A DNA stretch of 64,000 nucleotides from ZC4RG30 sp965652645 (lineage in GTDB: Bacteria > Pseudomonadota > Gammaproteobacteria > Steroidobacterales > Steroidobacteraceae). The stretch is taken from contig CBFGXE010000004.1 in the NCBI GenBank assembly GCA_965652645.1, positions 62,001 through 126,000 of the forward strand, read 5' to 3'. This document shows, one piece after another, positions 25,313 through 34,267 of this stretch (the first letter of the stretch is position 1; every line of letters starts with the position of its first letter). The notes beneath the pieces are model-generated. The model was given only the letters and a program-made list of their open reading frames with translations. It had not been told where the DNA came from and ran no database searches. A program made the position numbers and the translations under genes.

Positions 25313-26617
25313 ATGTGGCAGCGAATCTGGCAACTGCTCGACCACGCGCTCTTCGGCCCGCACACCGGGGGCAAGGAGCCCGCGGCGCGCCTGCTGCGCG
25401 GCCTGCGCTATCCCTATGCCATCCTGCGCGACCTCATCGGCGGCGAGCTGACGCTGCGCGCCACCGGCCTGGTGTACACCACGCTGCTGGCGCTGATCCC
25501 GGCCATCGCCCTCTCCTTCGCGGTGCTGAAGGCCTTCGGCGCGCATCGCGAGCTGAGGCCTTTCCTGATGGAGTTCTTCCGCCCGCTGGGCGAGGCCGCG
25601 CCGGTGATGGTGGAGCGGCTGATGATGTTCGCCGAGCGCGTCAGCGGCGGACTGGTGGGCGCGGTGGGCCTGATGCTGCTGCTGTGGACGCTGGTCGGCA
25701 CGGTGAAGAAGGTCGAGGACAGCATGAACTTCGTGTGGCGGGTCGACCGCGCGCGCAGCATCCTGCGCCGCGTGGTGGAGTTCGCCGTGCTGGTCACGCT
25801 GGGCCCGCTGGTGGTGGCCACCGTGATCGGCCTGTCCAAGCTCGCGCTCGACCGCGTCGCGGTGGTCACCTTCGAGGACTTCACGCTGGGCCAGCAGGTG
25901 GCGCAGCTGCTGCTCAGGCTGGCGCCCTTTGCCATCGTCACCGGCCTGTTCACCGCCATGTACGTGCTGATGCCCAACACCCGCGTGCGGCTGGGCCCGG
26001 CCTTCTTCGGTGGCCTGGCCGCCGGCATCACCTGGACTGCCCTGGGCAGGATCTTCACCGCGATGGTGCTCTACACCTCGCGACTGGAGCTGGTGTACGC
26101 AGGTTTCGCCATCGTGGTGGCCGCCTTCCTCTGGACCTACCTGGGATGGCTGGTGCTGCTGGCCGGCGCACAGCTTGCCTTCTACCTGCAGAATCCCAAC
26201 TACCTGCGGCTCGGCCATTCGCTGCTGCGCCTCTCCAACGACGAACAGGAACGCCTCGCGCTCGACATCATGGCGCGCATCGCCATGGCGCATCGCGCCG
26301 GTGACCCGCCCTGGACCATCGAGCGCATGAGCCGGGCGCTCAGCCTGCCCGGCATCGCGCTGGCCAACATGGCCACGCACCTGGAGAAGGCCGGGCTGAT
26401 CGCGCAGGCCGACGACGGCAAGCTGTTCCCCGGGCGCGAGATCAGCAACATCCCGCTGGCCGACGTGGTGCTCTGCGCGCGGCGGCGCCACGTCGGCATA
26501 GAACTGCCGCACCATGTCTCGGTGCCGGGCGTGCTGGAACTGCAGCAGCAGATGGAAAGGGCCTGGCGCGATGCCTGCGGCACGCGCACGCTGGCGGACC
26601 TGATCAGCGGCAAGTGA
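25313..26617 (+). CDS. YihY/BrkB-family inner membrane protein with C-terminal winged-helix-like domain
   Basis: Polytopic membrane protein of 434 residues. Residues 1-290 hold about six transmembrane helices with family motifs ATGLVYTTLLALIPAIALSF, VEDSMNFVWRV, LMPNTRVRLGPAFFGGLAAG and AAFLWTYLGWLVLLAGAQ. The last 130 residues are soluble and resemble a winged-helix regulator (WTIERMSRALSLPGIALANM, then KAGLIAQADDGKLF). The family was once called ribonuclease BN in error, and its transport role is unproven. It starts 17 bp after purC and is likely cotranscribed with it. Confidence 0.88.
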   Translation: MWQRIWQLLDHALFGPHTGGKEPAARLLRGLRYPYAILRDLIGGELTLRATGLVYTTLLALIPAIALSFAVLKAFGAHRELRPFLMEFFRPLGEAAPVMVERLMMFAERVSGGLVGAVGLMLLLWTLVGTVKKVEDSMNFVWRVDRARSILRRVVEFAVLVTLGPLVVATVIGLSKLALDRVAVVTFEDFTLGQQVAQLLLRLAPFAIVTGLFTAMYVLMPNTRVRLGPAFFGGLAAGITWTALGRIFTAMVLYTSRLELVYAGFAIVVAAFLWTYLGWLVLLAGAQLAFYLQNPNYLRLGHSLLRLSNDEQERLALDIMARIAMAHRAGDPPWTIERMSRALSLPGIALANMATHLEKAGLIAQADDGKLFPGREISNIPLADVVLCARRRHVGIELPHHVSVPGVLELQQQMERAWRDACGTRTLADLISGK

Positions 26618-26660
26618 CCGGCCCATTGAGATTGGCGCGGGATTGCCACATCGTCGCGCC

Positions 26661-27089
26661 ATGAACCACGCCCCTTCACCTTCCGCCGCTGCGCTGGCAG
26701 GCGAAGTTTCCTTCCATGCCCAGCGTGGCCGCGGACCCGGCGGCCAGAACGTCAACAAGGTGGCCAGCGCCGTGCTGCTCACCTGGGACTACGCCGCCTC
26801 AAGGCTGCTGGATGAGGCGCAGAAGCAGCGGCTGGGCGCGAAACTCGCCACCACCCTCAACAGCCGGGGCGAGATCCAGTTGCGCAGCGATGAATTCCGC
26901 GACCAGGAACGCAACAAGGCGCGGGCGCTGGAGAAGCTGGCCGAAAGGGTTGCCGCTGCGCTGTTCGTGCCGAAGAAACGCAGGCCCACGAAACCGACCA
27001 GGGCCTCGCGCCTGAAGCGGCTGGAAGGCAAGGTGCAGAAGTCGCGCACCAAGAAGCTGCGCGGCAAGGTGGACTGGCGCAGCCAGTAG
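26661..27089 (+). CDS. arfB: Alternative ribosome-rescue factor ArfB (YaeJ)
   Basis: Peptidyl-tRNA hydrolase of 142 residues that frees ribosomes stalled without a stop codon. The catalytic GGQ loop is in RGRGPGGQNVNKVASAVLLT (about residues 22-41). The C-terminal tail is rich in Lys/Arg (KKRRPTKPTRASRLKRLEGK and onward) and in homologues inserts into the empty mRNA channel. Absence of a codon-recognition domain separates it from RF1/RF2. It is convergent with pmbA, 19 bp away. Confidence 0.93.
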   Translation: MNHAPSPSAAALAGEVSFHAQRGRGPGGQNVNKVASAVLLTWDYAASRLLDEAQKQRLGAKLATTLNSRGEIQLRSDEFRDQERNKARALEKLAERVAAALFVPKKRRPTKPTRASRLKRLEGKVQKSRTKKLRGKVDWRSQ

Positions 27090-27108
27090 GCGAAGGGGCG
27101 CCGGCAGC

Positions 27109-28455
27109 TCAGCCGCCGGCGATGGTCATCTCGTCCAGCAGCACCGGCCCGGTCTGGATCGCTCCCAGCCGGTCCACCTCGCTGCCCAGCGCCTGCACGC
27201 CGCGGTACATGTCCTTCAGGTTGCCGGCAATGGTCACCTCGTGCACCGGGTACGCCAGCTCGCCGTTCTCCACCCAGTAGCCGGAGGCGCCGCGCGAATA
27301 GTCGCCGGTGACGCCATTGACGCCCTGGCCCAGCAATTCCGTGACGAAGAAGCCGGATCCCATGCGCCTGAGCAGCGCCGGGGTGTCCAGCAATCCCTCG
27401 CTGCTGTCCAGCAGCAGGTTGTGGATGCCGCCGGCATTGCCGGTGCTCTTCAGTCCCAGCTTGCGCGCCGAATAGCTGCCCAGCACATACCCCTGCAGCA
27501 CGCCGTCGCGCACCAGGTCGCGGTCGCGCGTGGCCACGCCCTCGCCATCGAAGGGACTGCTGGCCATGGCGCCGCGCAGGTGCGGTCGCTCGCGCATCTG
27601 CACGAAGGACGGCAGCACCTGCTGCCCCATCGCATCGAGCAGGAAGGAAGCCTTGCGGTACTGGCTCGAGCCGCGCACCGCCGCCACCATGTGGCCGAAA
27701 AAACCGCGCGCCATGTCGGCCGAGAACAGCACCGGCGCCTTGCGCGTGCTGATCTGCCGCGCACCCAGGCGCGCGATGGCGCGCTCACCGGCACGGCGCC
27801 CGATGGCCTCCCCCGGCTCCAGCGCCTGCGCATCGCGCGCCGCGCTGTACCAGTAGTCGCGCTGCATGTCGCTGCCGTCCTGCGCCAGCAGCACGCAGCT
27901 CATGCTGTGGCTGGTCACCGGATAGCCGGCCAGGAAGCCATGTGAATTGCCATACACCCGCACGCCGCGGTGCGTGGACACCGAGGCCCCCTCGGAGTTG
28001 GCCAGCCGCTTGTCCACGGCGAGGCCCGCGGCCTCGGTGGCTCGCGCCAGTTCGATGGCCTCCTCGGGCGCGAGGTCCCAGGGATGGTAGAGGTCGAGGT
28101 CGGGCACCTCGCGCGCCATGTCCGCGGCATCGGCCAGCCCCGCGAACTCGTCGCGCGCCGTGTGGCGGGCGATGGCACAGGCCTTGGCCACCATCTCGCG
28201 CACGGCCCCGGGCCTGAGGTCGGCGCTGCTGGCCGAGCCCTTGGAATGGTCGAAATAGACGGTGATGCCGAGCCCGCGGTCGCGCTGGTATTCGATGGTT
28301 TCGACCTCGCCCAGCCGCACCGTGACGTTGAGGCCCTGCTGCAGGCTGACGTCCGCCTCCGCCTGGGTGGCTCCCGCCGCCCTGGCCTCGCTGAGCGCCA
28401 GCGCCACGGTTTCGGCCAGTTCGGGAATGCGTGATGCGTCGACGGCCTGTGACAT
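27109..28455 (-). CDS. pmbA: Metalloprotease-family protein PmbA/TldE
   Basis: Partner of TldD in the heterodimeric TldD/TldE protease that trims unfolded leader peptides such as microcin precursors; 448 residues. Family features are GLNVTVRLGEVETIEYQRDR, the middle QYRKASFLLDAMGQQVLP and C-terminal GDYSRGASGYWVENGELAYP. TldE lacks the HExxxH zinc site carried by TldD, and none is seen here. Usually pmbA and tldD lie close together with darP between or beside them; here tldD is 22 kb away. The start is supported by a -10 box 8 nt upstream and by the divergent darP. Confidence 0.94.
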   Translation of the reverse strand: MSQAVDASRIPELAETVALALSEARAAGATQAEADVSLQQGLNVTVRLGEVETIEYQRDRGLGITVYFDHSKGSASSADLRPGAVREMVAKACAIARHTARDEFAGLADAADMAREVPDLDLYHPWDLAPEEAIELARATEAAGLAVDKRLANSEGASVSTHRGVRVYGNSHGFLAGYPVTSHSMSCVLLAQDGSDMQRDYWYSAARDAQALEPGEAIGRRAGERAIARLGARQISTRKAPVLFSADMARGFFGHMVAAVRGSSQYRKASFLLDAMGQQVLPSFVQMRERPHLRGAMASSPFDGEGVATRDRDLVRDGVLQGYVLGSYSARKLGLKSTGNAGGIHNLLLDSSEGLLDTPALLRRMGSGFFVTELLGQGVNGVTGDYSRGASGYWVENGELAYPVHEVTIAGNLKDMYRGVQALGSEVDRLGAIQTGPVLLDEMTIAGG

Positions 28456-28459
28456 GGGC

Positions 28460-28469
28460 GATAATTGTA
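28460..28469. promoter_or_regulatory. Overlapping divergent -10 boxes of pmbA and darP
   Basis: GATAAT (28460-28465, plus) and TACAAT (28469-28464, minus) overlap by two bases inside an 18-bp intergenic space. Each lies exactly 8 nt from its start codon. There is no room for ribosome sites on either side. Confidence 0.55.
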
Positions 28470-28473
28470 CGGC

Positions 28474-28788
28474 ATGGAAGAATTCGACGAAGAAACCGGC
28501 GATCCGCGGCCGCCCAGCAAGAGCCAGCGCAAGCGCGATGCGCACGCCGCGCAGAAGCTGGGCGAGCGGCTGGTGGCGATGCGCGGGCAGGACCTTGCCG
28601 ACCTGCCGCTCAGCGAACCGCTGCGCGACGCCATCGCCGAGGCCCGCCGCATCACCAGCCGCGGTGCCCTCTCGCGCCAGTACCAGTACATCGGCAAGCT
28701 GATGCGCGGCAGCGACCTGGCCGCCATCGAGGCGGCGCTGACGCAGCGGGAAGAGGCGCAGAAGGCGCGTGCTAGACTGCGCGGATGA
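28474..28788 (+). CDS. darP: DarP/YjgA (DUF615) ribosome-associated protein, half-length
   Basis: Protein of 104 residues matching the N-terminal half of YjgA/DarP, a factor that promotes late 50S assembly. Conserved parts are PPSKSQRKRDAHAAQKLGER, LPLSEPLRDAIAEARRI and SRQYQYIGKLMRGSDLAAIE. E. coli DarP has 183 residues; here the helical C-terminal half is absent, and the frame stops exactly at an ATGA overlap with purE. No further homologous sequence appears in the other frames, since purE begins there. It may be a shortened but working form. Confidence 0.85.
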   Translation: MEEFDEETGDPRPPSKSQRKRDAHAAQKLGERLVAMRGQDLADLPLSEPLRDAIAEARRITSRGALSRQYQYIGKLMRGSDLAAIEAALTQREEAQKARARLRG

Positions 28789-29279
28789 AACCGCTGGTCG
28801 GCATCATCATGGGTTCGCAGTCCGACTGGGAGACGCTCCACCCGGCCGCCGACCTGCTCACCGAACTGGGCATTGCCCATGAGGTCAAGGTGGTGTCCGC
28901 CCACCGCACGCCTGACCTGCTGTTCGAATACGCCGCCGCAGCCGAGGGCCGGGGACTCGCCGCCATCATCGCCGGTGCCGGCGGGGCCGCCCACCTGCCG
29001 GGCATGACCGCCGCGAAAACGCGGGTGCCGGTGCTGGGCGTGCCAGTGCAGTCGAAGGCGCTCAACGGCCTGGATTCGCTGCTGTCCATCGTGCAGATGC
29101 CCAAGGGCGTGCCGGTGGCCACCTTCGCCATCGGCACCGCCGGGGCCGCCAACGCCGCGCTGTTCGCCGCCGCCATCATTGCCCTCCACGACGCCCGCGT
29201 GGCCGCCGCGCTCGACGGCTTCCGCGCCAGGCAGACCGGGTCGGTCCTCGAGCATCCCGATCCCCGCCAGCCGGCATGA
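28785..29279 (+). CDS. purE: 5-(Carboxyamino)imidazole ribonucleotide mutase
   Basis: Step 6b of purine synthesis, moving the carboxyl of N5-CAIR to carbon to give CAIR; 164 residues, octameric in the family. Class I signatures are GIIMGSQSDWETL (about residues 5-17, phosphate site), EVKVVSAHRTPDLLFEYA with the catalytic His, and GAGGAAHLPGMTAAKT. Translation is probably coupled on both sides: ATGA overlap with darP upstream and with purK downstream. Confidence 0.97.
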   Translation: MKPLVGIIMGSQSDWETLHPAADLLTELGIAHEVKVVSAHRTPDLLFEYAAAAEGRGLAAIIAGAGGAAHLPGMTAAKTRVPVLGVPVQSKALNGLDSLLSIVQMPKGVPVATFAIGTAGAANAALFAAAIIALHDARVAAALDGFRARQTGSVLEHPDPRQPA

Positions 29280-30370
29280 CCGTCGGCGTGCTGGGCGCCG
29301 GCCAGCTGGGGCGCATGATGGCGCTGGCCGGCTATCCGCTGGGCATGGATTTCCTGTTCCTCGACCAGGCCACCGGTACGCCGGCGCACCAGGTCGCCCC
29401 CTCGCTGGTCGGCGGCTTCACCGATGCGGCGCTGCTGGAGGAGCTGGCGCGGCGCTGCGAGGTGGTGACCGTCGACTGGGAGAACGTGCCGGCCGCCGCG
29501 CTGGATGCGCTGGAATTGCGCACCCGCATCGCCCCGCCGCGCAGCGCGCTGGCCACCGCGCAGGACCGCCTGCTCGAGAAGAACCTCTTCGCCGCGCTGC
29601 GCATCCCCACCAACCGCAACCAGGCGGTGGATTCCGAGGCCGACCTGCAGCGCGCGGTGCAGGAGATCGGCCTGCCCGGCGTGCTCAAGACGCGCCGGCT
29701 GGGCTATGACGGCAAGGGCCAGCGCGTGCTGCGCAAGCCGGCCGACGTCGGGGCAGCCTGGCAGGAGATGGGTTCCGTACCGCTGATCTACGAGCAGATG
29801 GTGCGCTTCGACTACGAGGTCTCCGCCATCGGCGTACGCGGCCTCGACGGCCGGTTCGCCATGTATCCGCTGAACCGCAACCTGCACCGGGACGGCATCC
29901 TGAGGCTCACCCGCGCGCCGTGGAAGGCGGTGACCCTGGAGCGCGAAGCACGCCGCACCCTGCGCAAGGTGATGGAGCATTTCGACTACGTCGGCGTGCT
30001 GGCCATCGAGTTCTTCGTGCAGCGCGGCCGGCTGCTGGCCAACGAGATGGCGCCCCGCGTGCACAATTCCGGCCACTGGACCATCGAGGGGGCTGTCACC
30101 AGCCAGTTCGAGAACCACCTGCGGGCCATCACCGGCCTGCCGCTGGGCGACACTTCCGCCCGCGGCCACAGCGCCATGCTGAACCTGATCTCGGAAATGC
30201 CCGGCCGGGCGACCCTGCTGGCCGAGCCGGGCCTGCACGTGCACGACTACGGCAAGTCGCCGCGGCCCGGCCGCAAGCTCGGGCACGTGACTATTGTCGA
30301 ATCCACTGCCCGGAGGGCCGACCAGCGCGCCGCGCGCCTGTTGCGGCGGTTCGAATCCCGTAAACTCTGA
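29276..30370 (+). CDS. purK: 5-(Carboxyamino)imidazole ribonucleotide synthase
   Basis: ATP-grasp enzyme of 364 residues that carboxylates AIR with bicarbonate and ATP to N5-CAIR, the substrate of PurE. The N-terminal motif is GVLGAGQLGRMMALAG, the ATP-grasp core includes PGVLKTRRLGYDGKGQ (about residues 133-148), and NEMAPRVHNSGHWTIEGA (about 257-274) is the family signature. It overlaps purE by four bases. The next gene, an ATPase-FHA protein, begins only 4 bp after its stop. Confidence 0.97.
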   Translation: MTVGVLGAGQLGRMMALAGYPLGMDFLFLDQATGTPAHQVAPSLVGGFTDAALLEELARRCEVVTVDWENVPAAALDALELRTRIAPPRSALATAQDRLLEKNLFAALRIPTNRNQAVDSEADLQRAVQEIGLPGVLKTRRLGYDGKGQRVLRKPADVGAAWQEMGSVPLIYEQMVRFDYEVSAIGVRGLDGRFAMYPLNRNLHRDGILRLTRAPWKAVTLEREARRTLRKVMEHFDYVGVLAIEFFVQRGRLLANEMAPRVHNSGHWTIEGAVTSQFENHLRAITGLPLGDTSARGHSAMLNLISEMPGRATLLAEPGLHVHDYGKSPRPGRKLGHVTIVESTARRADQRAARLLRRFESRKL

Positions 30371-30374
30371 CCCG

Positions 30375-31712
30375 ATGTACATGGAGTCCTTCCAACTGCG
30401 GGAACAGCCCTTCCGGCTCAGTCCGGACCCGGACTTCCTGTACCTGTCGAAGGCCCATTCACGCGCCAAGGCGTACATGGAGTCCACCATCTGGTTCACG
30501 GATGGTTTTGTGGTCATCACCGGCGAGATCGGCTCGGGCAAGACCACCCTGATCGAGACCTTCCTGCGCGAGCTGGAGAAAGACGTCGTCGTCGCCCAGA
30601 TCACCCAGACGCAGGTGTCGCCGCTGGAGTTCCTGCAGTCGGTGCTGGTGCAGTTCGGCTTCTCGCCCTTCAAGATGAAGAAGGTCGAGCTGCTGGCCAC
30701 GCTCAACACCTTCCTCATCGAGCAGTACAGCGCGCGCCGCAAGGTGGTGCTCATCGTCGATGAGGCGCAGAACCTGTCCCTCTCCACGCTCGAGGAGATC
30801 CGGCTGCTGTCCGGCATCGAGACCACCAAGGAGAAGGTGCTGCGCATCATCCTGGCCGGGCAGCCCGAGCTCAACGCCAAGCTCGACATGCCCGAGCTGG
30901 TGCAGCTCACGCAGCGCGTGCGCCTGCGCTTCCACCTCTCGGCGCTGTCGCCGGAGGACACCCGCGGCTACATCCTGCATCGCCTGGAGGTGGCCGGCTC
31001 CGGCGGACGGGAGATCTTCGCCGAAGACACCCATCCGGTCATCTACCGTTATACCGGCGGCGTGCCGCGCCTGATCAACACGCTGTGCGAGACGGCGATG
31101 ATGGCGGCCTTCTCCGACGACCGGAACGTGGTCACGGTGGCCGACGTGGAGGCAGCCATTGCCGAGCTGCGCTGGAAGGAATTCAGCGAGCGCACGCGTG
31201 GCCTGGCCGAGGGGCCGGATGCCACCTCCTCCACCGGCCGCTTCGCCACGCGGCGGGGCCCGGGCCTCTACATCGGCCCCGAGGATGGCAGCCAGACCGG
31301 CAACCTCCCGCAGCAGCTCGCGAAGCTGGTGGTGGTGACGGAAGGCCGCACGGTGGGTGAGCTGCCGCTGGCCATGGGCCGCACCATCATCGGCCGCACG
31401 CCCGACAACGACCTGCAGATCGACAGCCGCTTCGTGAGCCGGCACCACTGCCAGGTCATCACCAAGGCCGATGCCTGCGTGGTCGAGGACCTCAACAGCA
31501 CCAACGGCATCATGATCAAGTCGCGGCGCGTGCGCCGCCACAACCTCAATGATGGCGACGTGATCTCCATCGGCAAGCACGACCTGATCTACGTGGACCA
31601 GCGCGCCAGCGCTTCAGGCAATCATCCGATCCCCACGCTGCAGGCCGTGGACGACCTGCCCGCCGATGCGGAGGATGATGACGCCGGGCACGGCTCGACG
31701 CAGCGGCTCTAG
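30375..31712 (+). CDS. ExeA-type AAA ATPase fused to an FHA domain
   Basis: Protein of 445 residues. Residues 1-270 form an ExeA/GspA-like AAA+ ATPase: the family start ESFQLREQPFRLSPDPDFLY, Walker A GEIGSGKTT (about residues 51-59), Walker B KVVLIVDEAQN (about 124-134) and RYTGGVPRLINTLCE, a sensor-like segment. Residues about 320-415 form an FHA domain (GRTIIGRTPDNDLQI, SRFVSRHHCQV, DLNSTNG) that would bind phosphothreonine partners. The usual peptidoglycan-binding domain and transmembrane helix of ExeA are not seen. A role in envelope or secretion assembly is inferred. It lies 4 bp after purK. Confidence 0.88.
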   Translation: MYMESFQLREQPFRLSPDPDFLYLSKAHSRAKAYMESTIWFTDGFVVITGEIGSGKTTLIETFLRELEKDVVVAQITQTQVSPLEFLQSVLVQFGFSPFKMKKVELLATLNTFLIEQYSARRKVVLIVDEAQNLSLSTLEEIRLLSGIETTKEKVLRIILAGQPELNAKLDMPELVQLTQRVRLRFHLSALSPEDTRGYILHRLEVAGSGGREIFAEDTHPVIYRYTGGVPRLINTLCETAMMAAFSDDRNVVTVADVEAAIAELRWKEFSERTRGLAEGPDATSSTGRFATRRGPGLYIGPEDGSQTGNLPQQLAKLVVVTEGRTVGELPLAMGRTIIGRTPDNDLQIDSRFVSRHHCQVITKADACVVEDLNSTNGIMIKSRRVRRHNLNDGDVISIGKHDLIYVDQRASASGNHPIPTLQAVDDLPADAEDDDAGHGSTQRL

Positions 31713-32488
31713 CCGGCCCTGAATGCGGCCACCGCCTCCCGGGCGGCCCGCCGCATCAATCCCTGGTCCGAAGACACGATGAAGGCGCTGACGCCCAGCC
31801 CGCGCAGCCAGGCCACGTCCGGCGAATCGGCACGATCCACGTGCGCGCACAGGGCCTTGCCCGCGGCACGTGCCGCGGCGGCGATCTGCTCGGTGGCCTT
31901 GACCACCGGTGCCGCCGCGGTGCCATCGCAGCCCAGCGCGCAGGCCAGGTCACCCCGCCCGATGAACACGGCATCCAGTCCCGGCACGGCCATGATGGAC
32001 GGAAGCACGGCCAGCGCCGCCACGTCCTCCACCATGGCCAGCACCGCGGTGCCGGCATCGCCAGCAGCGATGTGCTCCTGGAAGCCGGCGCGCCCATATC
32101 CGCCGGCACGGGAGGAATTGGTGAAGCCGCGCCGGCCACCGCGGTAGCGGGCCTCGGCCACCACGGCCTGCGCGCGCGCGCCGGAATCCACATGCGGCAC
32201 CAGCACGCCCTGCGCCCCGCAATCCAGCGGGGGCAGGATGTCGCGCGCTTCGGCGCCGGGCACGCGCACCAGCACCGCGAGGTCCGCTGCACGCCCCCCC
32301 AGGATCATCGCGTCGACGGTGACGCGGTCGAAGGGCGCATGCTCCTGGTCGACCACCACGAAGTCGAGACCCGCGGCGCCGGCCACTTCCACGACGGGGC
32401 TGGCCGGCGTCTTGATGAAGGTGCCCAGCAGCGGCTCGCGCGCCAGCAGGCGCGCGCGGAAGCGCTCATCGACGCGTGCGGTGGCCAT
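31709..32488 (-). CDS. HpcH/HpaI aldolase family protein, cytosolic
   Basis: Class II aldolase fold of 259 residues, acting on pyruvate- or oxaloacetate-type 2-keto acids in characterised homologues. Catalytic residues are kept: FVVVDQEHAP (His, about residue 50), RVPGAEARD (Arg), LAMVEDVAAL (Glu ligand) and VFIGRGDLACALG (Asp ligand). No signal peptide, unlike its paralogue at 16.1 kb. It is the last gene of the minus-strand catabolic operon and overlaps the end of the ATPase-FHA gene by four bases. Together with the ring-opening enzymes upstream it could cleave a hydroxy-keto acid intermediate. Confidence 0.86.
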   Translation of the reverse strand: MATARVDERFRARLLAREPLLGTFIKTPASPVVEVAGAAGLDFVVVDQEHAPFDRVTVDAMILGGRAADLAVLVRVPGAEARDILPPLDCGAQGVLVPHVDSGARAQAVVAEARYRGGRRGFTNSSRAGGYGRAGFQEHIAAGDAGTAVLAMVEDVAALAVLPSIMAVPGLDAVFIGRGDLACALGCDGTAAAPVVKATEQIAAAARAAGKALCAHVDRADSPDVAWLRGLGVSAFIVSSDQGLMRRAAREAVAAFRAG

Positions 32489-32497
32489 GTCGCAACC

Positions 32498-33340
32498 CTA
32501 GCCGAAGTAGAGCCTCAGCGCCGTATCGGTGATGCGGCGGCGCGCGGCCGCCGAGGGCACCCATTGCTCGAACCAGCGCAGCGTGTCGGCGTAGGTGACG
32601 CTTTCGTGGCCCACGAAGGGACAGTCGCTGCCCCACAGCAGGCGCTCGGTGCCGGCTTCGGCGAGCAGCCGTCCGGCCGTGGCCTGCGCCAGGTCCATCG
32701 CCACCGGATCGGGGTGCCCGGTGCCCTGCGATTCCCAGGTGAGGCGGAAGCCGGCGGAAAGCTTCACCCAGGTGCGTCCGCGCGCGATGGAACGCAGCAC
32801 GGCCTGGAAACCCTCGCCGTCCAGTCCCTGCGCCACGTCCGGGTGCGCGAAGTGATCCAGCACCACGCGTGCGCCGCTGGCCTCCAGCGCCGGCAGCACC
32901 TGCGGCATCAGCCGCCCCTCCAGCGCCACGTGCACGTGCCAGTCGAGGTCGGCCACGCGCCGCAGCAGCAGCTTCCAGTCCTCGGCGGCCAGGTCCGGCA
33001 GCTCGCGCCGCCGCGAGAGCTGCAGGCGCACGCCAACCACGCCGTCGGCCTTCATGCGCTCCAGCGTGTAGCGGTCGGTGCGGGGGTCGATGTTGACGGT
33101 GCCCCGCAGCCGCCTGTGCCGCCGCAACGCCTCGATCATGTAGTCGTTGTACCTGCCGAAGATGCTGATGCCCGCGATCACGCCGAAATGCACGCCGTGC
33201 GCGTCCAGCACCTTCAGGTAGTCCTCGGCGGTGAAGCTGTATTCCGGCCGCATCCAGGCCGAGTCCGCCAGCGGCATGTCCGCCGTGAAGATGTGCGCGT
33301 GCGCATCGACCACCGGCGGGTCGGCCGGCATCACGCTCAT
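32498..33340 (-). CDS. Amidohydrolase-2 family TIM-barrel hydrolase/decarboxylase (island copy A)
   Basis: Metal-dependent enzyme of 280 residues in the family of 2-pyrone-4,6-dicarboxylate lactonase and ACMS decarboxylase. Metal and catalytic residues show in VVDAHAHIF (HxH), VVLDHFAHPD (His) and LLWGSDCPFV (Asp). The ATG overlaps the stop of the cupin gene by four bases, so the two are translated together. The pocket residues do not let me choose between lactone hydrolysis and decarboxylation. Confidence 0.86.
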   Translation of the reverse strand: MSVMPADPPVVDAHAHIFTADMPLADSAWMRPEYSFTAEDYLKVLDAHGVHFGVIAGISIFGRYNDYMIEALRRHRRLRGTVNIDPRTDRYTLERMKADGVVGVRLQLSRRRELPDLAAEDWKLLLRRVADLDWHVHVALEGRLMPQVLPALEASGARVVLDHFAHPDVAQGLDGEGFQAVLRSIARGRTWVKLSAGFRLTWESQGTGHPDPVAMDLAQATAGRLLAEAGTERLLWGSDCPFVGHESVTYADTLRWFEQWVPSAAARRRITDTALRLYFG

Positions 33341-34251
33341 GCACCACCCTCGGGCATGGGGTATTCGGCGGCATTGAGCACCCAGCCGGACTGCTTCGAG
33401 AAGTCCACGCGCGGCGGCGCGAAGATGTCCACCAGCTGGTTGCCGGAAGTTTCGGTGGCGGCCGAGGTGTGGATGGCCGGCGGCGGGATCACCGCGATGG
33501 ACGGCGCCGGGCAATGCTCATGGTCATCCGCGCGCCAGTGCTGCTGGTTGGCCGTCCACGGCCAGCGGATGTGGTGCACGAAGGCACCCTTGATGGCCAG
33601 CGAGCACTGCTCGAAATCCTCGTGGTGGTGCGGCGAGAGTTTCGTGGTATCCCGCGGCGCCGGCTCCCAGGGCAGCATGTTGATCATCATGGTGGTGCAG
33701 CGGAAGATGCGGCCGAAGCGGCCGGGTTCCGGCGGCACGTCGAGGCTGTAGTGCCGGATGCGAAAGCCATCCGGCGGCGCCGGCCAGGGCTGGAAAGGCG
33801 GGATGTTCGGGTGCGCCTGGGCATAGTCATCCGCGTTCGCGCACAGCGCGGCGAGGTCCGCATTGCGCGTGGAGAACACACGGATGAGCTGCCCGCCCTG
33901 CCGCAGCGTGATGCGGCTGTCGCCCGGCGGCAGGATGGCCAGCGTGAAGCCGGGGACCTCCACACGCTGCGACCCCGCCTCAAGCACCGCACCGGCGCCG
34001 GTCTCCGGCAGCACCAGCATGAATTCATCCGGCTGGTCCTGCCGCGTGAACCGGGCACCCGCCTGCACTTCCGAATAGGCCACCACCATGTTCTGGCCGC
34101 GGCCATACCAGGTGCGCGCCTGCGGCGTGGCCTCGGCGGCGGGCTGCTCGTGGAACTTCACGTAGCCGGCGGCGGCAAATCCACCCGGTGCCGACGGTGC
34201 ACCACGCGCCTGGGGAGCGAGCCGGGAACGCGGATCGTGGGACTCGTACAT
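33337..34251 (-). CDS. Cupin-fold protein
   Basis: Protein of 304 residues with two cupin-like halves. The C-terminal half has LSPHHHEDFEQCSLAIKG (about residues 205-222), giving the His-His-Glu metal ligands of cupin motif 1, and IAVIPPPAIHTSAA, with the motif 2 histidine. The N-terminal half (AYSEVQAGARFTRQDQPDEF and onward) keeps the fold but lacks the full ligand set. It sits between the BKACE gene and amidohydrolase A in a tight operon. Isomerase, dioxygenase and sensor roles are all possible; no specific function is recognised. Confidence 0.75.
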   Translation of the reverse strand: MYESHDPRSRLAPQARGAPSAPGGFAAAGYVKFHEQPAAEATPQARTWYGRGQNMVVAYSEVQAGARFTRQDQPDEFMLVLPETGAGAVLEAGSQRVEVPGFTLAILPPGDSRITLRQGGQLIRVFSTRNADLAALCANADDYAQAHPNIPPFQPWPAPPDGFRIRHYSLDVPPEPGRFGRIFRCTTMMINMLPWEPAPRDTTKLSPHHHEDFEQCSLAIKGAFVHHIRWPWTANQQHWRADDHEHCPAPSIAVIPPPAIHTSAATETSGNQLVDIFAPPRVDFSKQSGWVLNAAEYPMPEGGA

Positions 34252-34267
34252 CGCTTCGATTCCTGTA

